Of a stretch of DNA of 64,000 nt, positions 22,342-35,283 are shown one piece after another. The translations under genes and the position numbers were made by a program. This DNA comes from Cerrena zonata (taxonomy: Eukaryota > Basidiomycota > Agaricomycetes > Polyporales > Cerrenaceae), in NCBI GenBank assembly GCA_038087015.1, contig JASBNA010000020.1, forward strand, positions 372,001 to 436,000, written 5' to 3'. The notes beneath the pieces are model-generated. The model saw only the letters and a list, made by a program, of their open reading frames with translations. It was not told where the DNA came from and made no database searches. Position 1 is the first letter of the stretch; each line of letters opens with the position of its first letter.

Positions 22342-23556
22342 TTACACGGAGCCGAGCTTCAAGGCATCGTGTACAGTGAGCTTTCCTTCGACGACCTGAC
22401 TGACAACCTTGAGTGCACCGCCGAAGTTCTCGAAGAGAAGGTGAGGAATTCCTTCGCGCTCGCAGAAAGGTTGACAGGTCGTTATCCTCGCCTGGAACCT
22501 TCTTGACGAACAGGAGGTCGGCGTGACGAGCAGCCGACATGTCTACAAAAACGAAGATTTGAGTGGATGAATTTGACTAGGTTACTGTCGTGACTGACCG
22601 GAAACACCATCACCGAAGAAGAAAATAGTAGGTGGGTTGGGGAGACGACGGTAGGGGAGGATAGCTTGGCTCTTGTCGTGTCCAAAACCGCTAGCGGAAG
22701 AGCAAAATATGAGAAGGACGACGTATTCGATAATAATTGGTTCTATACCTTGTAGGGTGGCGGTATTTAATTGACCAGCTCCCGTCCTCCTTGACATCTG
22801 CATCGTTGGCGACGACTTCAATTTCTTTTGCTTGTTCGTCTCCGATCAGTTTCGAGAGGACAACACGAATCAGTGGTGCCATTCCACTATGATATTATTA
22901 GAAAAAAATATTTGAGAAATAGGAGATTGTAAGCTTACCTGGAAATAATCACAACGGGGACGTCGGCTTGTTTGCAGTAACTGTAGAAATCTTTGAAACC
23001 AACATCTAAACTGATGCCTATAACAGTAGGTCAGTTCAGCCTCCTATACAAAACTCAGAGGTGAAAATAGATTCATACTCTGTCTCAAGACCTCCGCACA
23101 CTCATCGAACTTGTGTCCGTTTGCGGTAACACTCTCGAGCATCTCTCTAAACGCATCTCTAGATACACAACAGATCAATCTCCAGAGCATTTCAAATCTG
23201 ATCGATCCAGATTGCTCACCTAAATGTTACTTTACCTGTTAGAATATCACGGTTGCCTTGTCTACGTTTTTCAGTCCCGTAACCCAGATGATCTGTCAGA
23301 TCTAGAAGAGGATGTCAACATGATCGTCTTGCACAGACCCTTGGAGCAACTCACAATCATTCGAATCATGGTTGGTGATTGTGCCATCCCTATCACAAAG
23401 TTTTAGCTTTCCTCTCAAGTGTCGTCAAAAGATACAAAAAGAATGGGTACACAAAAACGAACCAAGTACCAACCAATCGGAGAGGACAACGAATTTCTTG
23501 TCCTGGTGAATTGGTGGGTATGGAAGAGTACTGTGAGGTGCTTCCTCGGTGGCCAT
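22342..23556 (-). CDS. HAD-superfamily phosphatase, frame breaks
   Basis: Soluble HAD hydrolase of the fungal SerB/MtnX-like group. Eight exons fit: 23474-23556, 23355-23389, 23301 to 23220, 23158 to 23080, 23017 to 22939, 22886 to 22749, 22690 to 22599 and 22542 to 22342. Motif I is split by an intron but restored as SDWDGTITNHDSND. Motif II is VPVVIISSGMAP and motif III/IV is FFFGDGVSDMSAA. The C-terminus is FENFGGALKVVSQVVEG...LGSV. Two problems are visible. An extra T in a T run (plus-strand AAA at 22466-22468) breaks frame between DLSTF and CEREGIPHLL. Exon 4 also ends one base out of phase with the next exon near 23100. Without these the protein would be full length. Substrate unknown. 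Confidence 0.72.
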
Positions 23557-24668
23557 TTCTATGTCGTTTCTATGTCTAGCTTGTGTCTAGCCGTGCCTCT
23601 GATGATGATTTGATGAACTGGCGAGGGGTATATATACTTCTATGCTCTATAGGAAGTCCGGCTTAGTCGAAGGTCGTGAGAGTCAAGAAACAAGGTATGG
23701 TAGTGCTGGAAGCAGACTGGAAGCGGGTACGCGAGGGACGCCACTTACACACCGCTCAGCATCGGGTCTGAAGAAGGCGACGTACAAATCTCCGTGCTAC
23801 CTTCTGCCGTATTACTAAGTAGTTGGCGTTTGTATAGACGCAGCTACTATGTAAGATGCTCAATCTTACGACGTGTTCATTGTACAGCGAAGCGTAACGG
23901 GTCGCAATTTTACGACATGTCTGACCAGTGTTGGTAAGGATGGCCTGGAAAGTATCATAAAGACGTCCAAGAGACTCCACGGCTGAAGTGCGGGTTGAAA
24001 AGATTTACGTTTTGAGCTACTACTTGGAGGTATGGTTTGAAATGATCCAGTCAACGATATATATAATCCCGGATCCCCTTCGCTCTTGTTTTCTCCGTGT
24101 CGGATGGATGGTAGGATAATATTAGAAAAGTAGAGCATCTGCGGGATTCCATGGCTTTCATCCCGACTTCTTTCCAACAACGCGGGTTCGGTGCAGATGA
24201 TGCTCCTTTCACGCGTCGAGGTTGTATAGGTGTTGTTTTCGAATATTCAGTGTTCAATATTTACTGTAGTCATTTCTTCTAAAGGATAGCGATAGGATTA
24301 TAGACACAAGAGACTTCTCGGTGCCTGCTCTGTACATGAAACTCCTGTATTCCTTTTTAAGGAGACATTGCCATATTTGGATGTCGTTGGTGCCCACTGT
24401 TTTTATCGTGATGTATCCTCATAACTACGCTCAGAAAGGGGAGATATCACCATCCATGTAGATGACCCAGAATATCTACTTTTATCTTCCAACATTATGT
24501 CCTATCAGTGCCAATGCCAACGATGCCTTCCAGGTTACTTTCCAGACATGTGATCTCGATCAATGTATCCACGTGCGAGCGCGACGCGGTCGCGTATGGG
24601 TAATTGTCCCGTACCACCACCTTCACCTACAGCCACACATCGAATACCGAGCGAGTAAGCTCAACAAA
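23557..24668. other. Divergent promoter region between HAD and SMC1 genes
   Basis: No supported gene. A TATATATA-like stretch at about 23628-23635 lies 75 bases upstream of the HAD start and could be its TATA box. Short frames at 23866-24257 (minus) show no motif. Confidence 0.4.
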
Positions 24669-27600
24669 ATGCCTTTAATTCGTATCGAAGTATGCGACTT
24701 CAAATCATATAGGTATTCATCCTATTCCCCTAATATTGTCATACAATTTAACGCGTATTCAGAGGACACCAAATCATCGGACCATTCAAGAACTTTACCT
24801 CTGTCATTGGTCCAAATGGAGCGGGAAAATCCAACCTTATGGACGCTATATCCTTTGTTCTTGGTGTCAAAAGCGCTCAGCTTAGGAGTAGCCAATTGAA
24901 AGATCTCGTCTACCGAGGTAGACGACTTGCACGAAGCCAGGAAGGCTCTGAAGCGCAGGACGATGAAGAGGACGGTGATGGTGAGGGGACTGCCAACAAA
25001 GCATGGGTATTAGCTGTTTATGAAGACGAGAAGAAGAAAGAATGGCGTTTCCAGAGGACGTGGGTTACTTCCTTCTCATTAGTCGAATGCGTCTCAGTCT
25101 CATTGCTCAAACCGTCAGGATCTCTATCAATGGGTCTTCAGAGTATAAGCTGAACAACAAGGTCGTCACCTACTCGGCGTACAACAACGCTCTCATTCAG
25201 CATAATATTCTTGTCAAAGCCAAGAACTTTCTGGTGTTCCAGGGTGATGTCGAAGCGGTGGCTTCCCAATCACCTAAGGACCTCTCACGACTCATAGACC
25301 AGATCAGTGGTTCACTGGAACTTGCGGGCGAATACGAACGTGCCAAAGAGGCGCAGGATCGTGCTACCGAGAATGCTACGTTCAACTTCACTAAACGTCG
25401 CGGTATTGCCGGTGAAATCAAGCAATACAAAGAACAGAAGGGTGAAGCTGAGCGATTCCAGGAACTGTGCGAACAAAGGGTATGTAAAATGACTTTGTCC
25501 TTACTGTGGTCGATTCTATGTTCTTATTTATTGTATACGTTAGGACGATACGATACTACACCGCATACTCTTCAAACTCTACAATATCCAAGAATCTTTG
25601 TCGGTACATGCTGAGGAGATTAAGAATGCTAACGAGCAGCTGGTTGGTCTACGTGCGGAACAACAGGAGCATGAAGAGACTTTGGAAGAGACACGAACCG
25701 AACAAGCTCGTCACCGTGCCGATGTCATGCAGAAAGAGAAACGGCTCAAGAAGGCCGAGAAAGCCCTCGAGGGAAAGGTAATCTCACTATTATCTGCAAG
25801 CTTGAATTCCCGACTCACTTGTGATCAATAGCGACCTGACCTCGTTCAAGTTGAAGCACAAATTGCCCACTCTGCAAGAAAGCGGGACAATGCCGCAAAA
25901 ATCTTTGAGCAGGTGAATCAGGATGCCGATAAACAGAGCCATAAGCTTCAAGCTCTCAGGAGGGATCTCACAGATGTTCAGCGTGCTGCCGACGAAGCTC
26001 AAGGTTGTTAAACAATTGGTTTCATCTCTATCGGTATTTGACATATTTCTTTCATAGAGGCTTCACGTAGGGCAGCTCGAGATGCCCTTTCACTTAGTGA
26101 AGAAACACTAGAGGAATATCGTAGACTGTAAGCTTATAGTTTCTCTTTGGTGCATCGCTGAGTCCTGACAATATTGTCATGTAGGAAAGCTCAAGCTAGT
26201 GTTCTAGCCGTTGACGAAAGACAGTCACTTGAGACGCTGGCTCGAGACGAGAAGACCTCTTCAAGGGCGCTGACACAGCTCAAGGAAAGGTACGAAGGTC
26301 TCACTAGCAAGCTCTCCAAACTCGAGGAAGACGAAGCTTCTCAAAAGGAGAGACGCAAAGAGGTATTTTTATTCTGCGCTCTTTGACTTTTTGAGTTCCA
26401 CTGACCCGATGTAGTTGGAAGCAAAAGTGGCCGAGATCAATGGAGAACTCAGTAAAGCCCGTCAAGAACTCGAGAACCAACGATCCGAACGTATTCGTAT
26501 TCAACAACTTGAGGCCCAGACCAACGAGAAGCTTGTAGAGGTCCACAACAAACTTTTGCAAGCTGGTGTCGACCAACGCGAGTCGGAGCGGGAAGTCAGG
26601 CTCAAAGAGACCTTAGCGAGTCTGCAAAGACTTTTCCCTGGTGTGAGAGGGAGGGTGATTGACTTGTGCAAACCGACACAGAGGAAGTATGAGGCTGCCG
26701 TTGAAGTCGTTCTTGGTAGGAACACGGATGCGATTGTAGTGGATGAAGAGAAGACTGCCATCGAATGCATCGAGGTAAGTGTTAGTGAGCAGAAAAGTGA
26801 TAACTGTATTGACGGATGAGTTTCTTTTTGTTTTGAAAGTATCTACGGAGCCAGCGAACCGGAAATGCAACTTTCATCCCCCTCGACACTATTCAAGTTA
26901 AGCCCATTAACGACAAATTCCGCTCCTTCGCCAAAGGTGCTCGGCTTGCTGTTGATGTCATCCAATACGAAGCTGCTGTCGAGCGAGCCATCCATCATGC
27001 ATGTGGTAACGCTCTCGTTTGTGATACCCTTGATATAGCAAGGTATATTTGTTTTGACAAATCCCAAGAAGTCAAAGGTTCGTCCATCGTTTCATGTCTT
27101 ATATTACATTACGTGTAGATCTTATAAGACTAATACGGGCATATAGCTGTTACTTTGGAAGGTACTATCATTCACAAGAGCGGTCTTATGACTGGTGGTA
27201 GGAGTACCAGAGACAGTGGACGGAAATGGGACGAGAAAGACGTCCAAGGTATGGATCTCAACCTGACGCTTGAGAGTGTCTTTCTCTTACCTGACTCTGC
27301 TTTAGGTCTTCAGCGTGTCAGAGATAAACTGATGGCCGACTTACAAGAGCTGAACAAGTCCAAGCCTCGTGGAAAGGAAGATGATGCTCTTGTTGCGACC
27401 ATTACGCGACTAGAACCTGCCTACACTGTCACCCGCGATGACTTGGTATGTTTGTCCCCCTTTCTCCTTTGTCACGAAGGTTCTAACCCAAGTCGTGTCT
27501 TCACAGAGTGCTTGTAAACTCCGCCTCAATGGCATGCGAGATGAAATCAAACATGTCAAGGCCGACATCAAGAAGGCAGAGCCTGAACTTCGAGATGTAT

Positions 27601-29518
27601 GTTTTCTATCTTTACATCGCAGGGATGATCAAAATGTGACGGTTTGGTTGTCTTCTAGGCTCAAAGGAAGTATGACACACTGAAGGAACGCATGGACGCA
27701 CTTTCCGAAGCGATTTACGAGGCAGAAGATGATATCTTTACTGACTTCTGCCAACAAATCGGTGTCGAGAACATTCGCGAATTCGAAGAACGCCAGCTGA
27801 AAGTTGCGGAATTGGAAGACAGTGCTCGGCACAAGTTCTCTACTCAGATTGCTCGTTTGAACCATCAGTAAGTCTTCGGTGCTTACCCTCGGTAGACATA
27901 TTCGTCACATTTGCTTTTCTTAGAATCGAGTTCGAAGAGGGTCAGCTTCAGAATATCGAGGAACATCTGAGGGCTGTCCAGGCTTCGATCGAAGCGCAGG
28001 CAGCCAACTTAGAGAATTATGAGCAGTCGAAGGAGGCCCTGCAGGAAGAAATCCAAGAAGCCGAGGAGTCCATTGCGGAGCTACGAGAAACTTTGAAAGA
28101 GGCTAACGAGCAACTCGAAGAGAAGACAAGGAAGGTAGAACAGGCTAAGAGAACGGCGAACAAGGCGTCGAAGGCCGTTGACCTCGCCCTCAAGGACATA
28201 GCTGTAAAGGTGTGTTTTCATATTGAAAGTCCTTTGTACCACATGACTCATGTTGGCGTAGAACGATGAAATCGAGAAACTCGGTTTAGAGCGTTCTTCG
28301 ATCTATAGGAGATGCCGTCTTGAAGAAATTCCCCTACCATTGATCCATGGGAACCTCAAGAACGTTCCTATGGAGGAGGTTGGTTTATTTTTGTTCTCTT
28401 GAAAGTAATAAGTATTAATATCCGCGATCAGAACTTAAGAGAAGAAGTGGCTATGGACGTGGATGAAGACGAAGATGCTACTCAGGTTCCTAAACGGGTC
28501 CAAGACTACGGTATCGAGGTCGATTTTGATTCGCTAGACGATGAGGACAGAGAGGCGGACGTCAATGAAAGGCTGGCAGAGCTTGATGCTTCCATCACTA
28601 AACTCAATGCAGACATTGAACGCATGGCTCCTAACATGAAAGCAATGGAACGGTGGGTGACTTTTATTTATTCATCTAAATTTGTACTGAACTCTATGCA
28701 GACTTGATGATGTTGAGGCGAAGCTTCTTGAGACGGAGAAGGAAGCCGACAAGGCTCGGAAAGACTCCAAGACCGCCCGCGACCAGTTCAACGATGTCAA
28801 ACGACGGAGGTCAGTTCATTACCGTCTTCCAAGAGCCGTAACCATATATTGAACTTTTGTAGATGCGAGCTGTTCAACAAAGCTTACAGTCATATTTCGG
28901 AGCGAATCGATCAGGTGTACAAGGATCTCACAAAAGGAAAGGCTGCGCCTATGGGTGGTGTTGCCTATCTTACTCTAGAGGATAGTGAGGTATGCCGATT
29001 GGAAACACACCATAATATCGGATTACTAACATTATGCCTACAGGAGCCCTACGCTGCCGGTGTGAAATACCACGCCATGCCACCAATGAAACGTTTCCGT
29101 GATATGGAACAACTCTCCGGCGGTGAGAAAACCATTGCTGCTCTAGCATTACTATTTGCCATCCACAGGTATGTCATGACCAACAAGTACAACAGTCATA
29201 GCCTCTGAAACTCACCAATCTGCACAGCTATCAACCTTCTCCATTCTTCGTTCTTGATGAAGTGGATGCTGCACTGGACAACACGAACGTTGCTAAAATT
29301 GCGAATTACATCCGTTCACATGCCTCCGGGACCTTCCAGTTCATTGTCATCAGTTTGAAAGGTTCCCTCTACGAGCGCAGTAACTCGTTGGTTGGTATCT
29401 ATCGTGACCAAGATGTGAACAGCTCGAGGACACTAACCCTTGATGTAAGTGATCTTTTACAAGCATTCCTTGTGTTACAATCTAACTCGTTTCACAGCTC
29501 ACCCAATACGCTGATTGA
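24669..29518 (+). CDS. smc1: Cohesin subunit SMC1
   Basis: Structural maintenance of chromosomes ATPase that pairs with SMC3 in the nuclear cohesin ring. I read 21 exons with 20 GT-AG introns of 49-69 nt, giving 1,238 aa without a frame break. The N-terminal head has MPLIRIEVCDFKSYRG and the Walker A GPNGAGKS at residues 31-38. A coiled coil runs to the hinge around 26600-27060 (FPGVRGRVIDL, AAVEVVLGRN, GNATFIPLD). SGLMTGG and the returning coiled coil follow. The C-terminal head has the ABC signature LSGGEKTIAALALLF, Walker B PFFVLDEVDAALD and the D-loop region. The end is LTLDLTQYAD. An acidic insert (AQDDEEDGDGEGT) in the N-terminal head is common in fungi. Confidence 0.97.
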
Positions 29519-29797
29519 GATGATGATACCCTTTACACCCGTGTAGTTTTTCTTCTAATGTATTCTGAGTCTGTCCTGTTATCTCCTGTTATGTCGCAGA
29601 AATTGTTGTTGAAAGCTAGAGTACGAATGTAGCAGTAAGATATGAATAATATAACAGAACATGCAAATGCAAGAATCATAAGAAACCGAATGATGAAAAA
29701 AAGGACCCAACTGACCATGAAAAAATATGATACAATCAAAGCGATATGAATATAGCAACAGCTTAAAGAAAGGGTCCGAAATGAAATATAAGATACA

Positions 29798-32700
29798 CTA
29801 CAAAGCTTCTCCAACATTATCGCGGCTTCGAAGGCGGATGCCAAAGGTGTCTTGGCTAGGTTCACGAAGAAGGGGTGGCGGAAGAGTCATGGTGGTGGTA
29901 TGTTGACTGTCGTCGAAGGTAGTCAGGGTATTATCCTCGCTGCGAGTGATATAAGGACCAATGGACATATGTGAAGTAAGGGTGGGTGGCGCAGGGAAAT
30001 CAGAAAGGCCAGACATGCGAGAACCTGTGTCGGACGTCATATAACTCGACCGAGCTGCGTCGGGAGTAAGTGGGCTGAGACCGTACTGAGAAGAAGCAAC
30101 CCGAGTTGAGGGGATATGGCTGTTGCGTTGGTTCTCCTCGTCTGCAACGACAGATAAACGTTGAGAGAAACGTTGGGCAGAAGACTCAACCGGTGGAGTC
30201 GATACAGCCTCGACTTCACCAATACGGAAATTAGCTGGTAGCAAAACGTAAGTGACTCAGAAGAATAGTATCGTCAAGAACATAACTCACCGGGGTTTTC
30301 ATGACTCAAGGCGGATCCGTCAAGGATCGAGGAGGCACGAGAAGACTCTATTTCTTCCGGCTGAATATCCTCAGGATAGTTGGCAGTCGGGCTAGCGAAC
30401 GTAGCATCGTTTGGAAGACGAAGTGGAAGGTTTGTTCCCGCTGGTGAGTCCGAGCTCGAGGTGTGCTGAGAAAGCAAGGACTTGGGATCATCAGACATAT
30501 CGTCTGGCCGTGCACCTCGAATACTACCAAACCGACTTCCCCAAGCCGAGGATGCATCGTCCTGGTCGCGACGAGCTTCCTCCTCCCTCAGTTCCTCAAG
30601 ATCTTCCGAGAGTTGGCGAGCAAGGTTGGTCAGGCCACTAAGACTTCGACTACTGTGCGAACCAACCTCAAAGGTAATACTACCGCTCGTCTTCCGCGAA
30701 CCCTGGGAGGGACGCCTTGACCGTTCAGTGAATCCGTCGTCATGTTTACTCGAAGGTTTGTAAAACAAATCACGGAATCTGTCGAGATCGTCGGAGTCAT
30801 TGATAACTCGAGGGGAGAGCGGCGGGGAAGAATCATGAGAAATCATGCCAGGAGAAGAACCGGACGAGTTAGCGAGTCCAGATATGTCAGGACGTCTGAA
30901 CACTGGCGGATTTACATTCTCAGAAGATGAAGAGGTGAGAGCGTTAGAGGATGATCCAGAAGCTGCACGGAAGATCGAAGGTCTCTGACCAGGTGTCAGA
31001 TAGGTCGGGCCTGTGTTCGATCGTCTCGGTGTTGGCCTTTCCATATCTTCGTCTCCTGAGTCGCCTTTTGAGTCCGTAGCTTGATTGTGGTCGTCAATCT
31101 CACTAGGCCCGAATCCACTATCCACACTAGCACTATGCCTCATAGTCCGAACCAAGGCATCTCCAAATACCAGTTCACTGTATCTGCTAGCATTATTTCG
31201 CACATACGGATGATCAGAGGTAAGTGTCGCAGGGACTGCCTTCGGTGTAGTAGTCGCGTAATCTTGAGGGCTATTAGGCTCTGTTTCCTGACCGTGACCA
31301 TGACCTGAAGATGAATGCATGTATGGGGAGTACCGAATAGAGTCGGGATCGAATTCTCGCACATGCCCTGGTGTCAACTCGGCGAATAAGCTTTCTGCAG
31401 GACGAGTAGGAGCGTCGATATATTGCGCGCCAGGGGAAGCATATGGATGCGATGCTTGCGCGTATGGGTGGACCAAGACAGCTTGACGATGAGGATTGGG
31501 ACCTGTGGGACTATAAACATCACCTGCAGCTGGGCCTGGATTATTCGACGTAGCAACCTTAATAGGTTGTCTATAAGGATACGAGGACGTTCCCTGTGCA
31601 TAAGGATGGGCTGGAATATGGATTGGTTCATGTGAATGATCGTCGGAGGGAAGTGGCGAGGAAATAGCAATTCCAACGCCTTCGGCTGATACAGAAAAGC
31701 CAGAAGGTGTAGGAGATACGCCATTAAGGCGATTAGGACTTTCTCTAGACGCTGCTATAGGACTGAGCACGACCACGTCTTCACGCTCCCGGAAAGCGTC
31801 ATTTCTTGCTTGGTCTTGCAAACGAATAACCTTGGTATCGTTACCTCTTAGTGCACCTTCCATCGCAAAAGCCTTCTCATCCATTGGTGACAACATCGGC
31901 GATTTCTCGTTCAACCCACAGAGTACGGCAGCATTAGTTGCGGTATTCTTGACCATTCTGAAGGCCGATTTACCCAACGACTGACTTCTGACATGCCCAT
32001 TACTGTGGCCGCTGCTTGAATGATCAGTCTGGGACTTGGTAACCGAGCCCCCCAGGGAATTTGAATGCCCATGGGACTTTGTTCTCGATGTCACCCTCGA
32101 AAGGTTTTGCGAATGAGTGGAGAACACGGAAGATATCGCAGTCCGCGATGCTGATGTTGTGTGCGGACTCTTCGGAACTGGTGGTGCATGAATATGAATT
32201 TTCGGAGGTACGGTCTGTGCCCCGAGCAACGTCCGTTCTGCCAGATACTCCAGAGGACTGGTTGTTTCTCTGGTTATTTCTCCGGCCTCTCTAGCATTCC
32301 GCCTCGCCTGCGAGGCCCCAATAGACTTTGATCGAGCCCGAGAAAATGTCCGTGCACGTTTGTTCTGGAATGAATGGGTGGCCTTCGCTCTCCACATTTC
32401 CCGTTCCTTGTCTAGTTGTTCGCCTTCCGCAAGGACTCTAGATCAATGAAGTAAATGAAAAGATAACAAGATCCAATAATCAATATTAATCGGTAGATCG
32501 GAACGTAGAACGTACTGTGCCAAAGAGGGAACGGGACTGGGCAGTGCAAGATCATCAAGGGCCCAGCTTTTAGGTCTCGGAGGCTTCAGAGTTTTCGCGG
32601 TTTCATTGATAACAGGGCCTGCAGAGGCGGGTGTAGCCTTTTCGAGTGCTCGTGATGGTGGCGCGGTAGATGCAAGTGTAGGAGAGACAAGGTTGTTCAG

Positions 32701-33981
32701 AGACACAGACTGTTTGAGTAAGGGGGTAGAGGACGAATCCTTGGCGAACCTGTTCCGCGAGTCCTGTCCCTGACTTTCTTCCGGTGAGGATACGGGCGAG
32801 CCAGGTGGGCTGACGATTCGACCACTTGGTTGACCTTCGGCAAGTCGCAATGCAAAGCGTGGTCGTGGCAGGATAATGGCATCACACCACGTCTCCGCCG
32901 ATAACCATCGTTGCTTGCCCTTAGGTAAGTCGCGCAGGTTGGGCGTGGATAGACTTGCCTTGAGAATAGAGTTTCGCGGCGACGGTTTCAGATACCCTGG
33001 GATACTCTTCTGGCGCGGGTCTAACCAGGTGATGGTGAGCTTCCCGGGGTTAAGTGCTTTCGATTTGCCTTTATAAGACGGCGGCGGGGCACTCTGTGAC
33101 TGGGGGCTGGTGGGGAAGGCAACGGCGTACGGATGAGAGCTCAGGTCTTCCTGTCGGGGTTGGGGGTGTCCGGAAATGGATTGGTGTACAAGTAGAGACG
33201 AATAGTAGTACTCGTTATCTTCCGCTATAGGAGCAGGTCTTGAGTTCGTCGCATCATCATTCCCACGTTGGGATGACATGGGGACTGGAGATGCTGTTGG
33301 CATCGCTGGAACGGCGTAGGCAGATGTGTTCGCACGTTCTCGTGTTCCAGAAGCACTACTTCGCGATCGAGAGAGCTGGTCAAGAGAGGCCGAGTGACGC
33401 AATCCTCGCTTGCCAAACGACCATATACTCGCAAGACTACTTCGATTGGCATTGGTCCCAGACGTCCCCGCCGTCTGCGGAGATGTCGCAATGGTCGATT
33501 CGTACTTGGACGATCGTTCCGCGGGCATAGGCACATCACCGATTCCGCCAGCTTGGTCGAGGTTGATGAAGGATGGTACAGCGACACGCGGTCTGCTTGA
33601 CATGCGAACACTCTTCCGGCTGGGGTCAATGTTGCCTGAAGAAGAGGTGAGATGAGTCACCGTCGATAATGCCCTCGTCCTGCTAGTACTCCGTCCGTTC
33701 TGCGGTGACCCGCTGGGATCCTCCGTTAGCCATCCGTTCAACAGGTCGCCCCAGCTCTCTCTGTCTTGGTTCGACTCTGCCCGAGGTCTCGGTGATTCTA
33801 TGGGCCCATTGTACGGGATGTACCAGTCCTCGTCCTTCTCCTGCTCCTTTGCCTTCTCGGACTTGCGTGGTGAGGTGTATGTTTCGCGTAGCGGGGACGA
33901 AGGACCTGACTTAAAGCCAAAGTTGAAGCCAAGACGTGGGAGACGCGAGAAGGGCGACGATGACTGGGTATCTGCAGCCAT
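29798..33981 (-). CDS. Large disordered protein of unknown function
   Basis: A 1,349-aa model in three exons (32516-33981, 30291-32437, 29798-30234), both introns GT-AG and in frame. It is very rich in Ser, Pro, Arg, Thr and His, with many SP/TP and RxxS sites, and no globular domain or membrane helix. More ordered short stretches are LTITWLDPRQKSIPGYLKPS, AETWCDAIILPRPRFALRL, and a helical basic segment EGEQLDKEREMWRAKA. This looks like a fungal-specific scaffold or signalling protein regulated by phosphorylation, possibly at the cell cortex or in the nucleus. That is inference only. It is convergent with SMC1, whose stop is 280 bases away. Confidence 0.75.
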
Positions 33982-35283
33982 TCATGGGGTAAGGAGTGTG
34001 AGTAGGGAGTGCTGTATCTTTAAACTTTCGAATGATTGATGGGGGCTCGTTCCGAATCAACAGAGGAGCTGTGTTGAAACAAAGCTAAACCGGCTACTAT
34101 TCAGACCTCTTCGGAGCCTTTCTTGAGCGTTCCTGCCCCTCCAACTCGATGAGCTGGGAAGATGTCTGAACGTGCTATATCGCAACATTTATTTGTACGT
34201 TATTGATCGAGTAGTTTTGAGTCATGTACTCACCTGATTGCTTGTAAACAAAACCGCTGCACCACAACTACTCTTCCTCACGACTACCTCGCTGGAGGTT
34301 GATGGTCGTACGCGACAAAGCGTGCGTTCTGTGGTAACAACGGAGTTGGGTGGAAGAAGCACAGGCGTCTGTGGCTTTGGGAAAGTACATCAGAATTAAT
34401 ATTTCTGCAGCTGATTTGAATTACATTATGATATTGACCAGCCTAGCACACATGCAAGCATCGAGAAGCAAGTATCGCGGAGCAAGTGCAGGACCAGGCA
34501 AGTGAGTATGTCAGAAAAACATTACACTCAAGTTGGTGGACCAAGGTTGAGAACGATCGCAGTCATTTCGAAAAGTGTAAAACCAAATACGAATGTGTTA
34601 CTACAAAACGTGGCCAAATGATTTGCATACATCTCACATATGACATACCTTTACCCAATGTTTCAATGTTGAGATGCTGTTTTCCAAATTCCGATGCATT
34701 CCTGATCCAAGTTCAAGGACTCGGAATACAACATGTCGGTTTCTGAGCGCTCATTTTATAGCTTCATAGCGGGTAAATACCAAACTTACTAATACTACTT
34801 ATATATTTATAATTACTACGTAAAGCTAATTTTAACTTGTTGTAGCTTGCGACAAAATACAAGAAACTACAACAAATCTTTCTTTGGAAGCAATATTCTC
34901 GCGAACGTTGTGGCCCGCCCGGGCCGACCGCCTTTCCGCTGTAAAGCCCATGGCTCCAGGCTGGGGTGACTTTAGTAGTCCAATACTCCACCAAGTTTCT
35001 AGTACTAAAAAATACACAAGATAAAGGACACATTCGAAGCATGGTGCTAGACGTGTATTATCTACTATCTATAATGTAAGCAAGTTCTTTTAAACCACTA
35101 TGCTATGTATGTTACTGAGCAAATTCTCAGAATGAAATTCCATACGGTGATCCATGATCATCGATGTCATGGAGTTCCGGACCGTCCCCACTCATATCTG
35201 GGGTAACGAGCAGTATAAAAGCTCTACAGAACGAATTCTGGCGTGCTCAGAATCCCACCCAGTTATTATCCTAAACCACTATC
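33982..35283. other. Intergenic, no gene
   Basis: Short frames only. A GC-rich patch at about 34911-34934 is unremarkable. The last 100 bases before 35284 should hold the aldo-keto reductase promoter: a TATAAAA stretch lies at 35214-35220. Confidence 0.4.
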
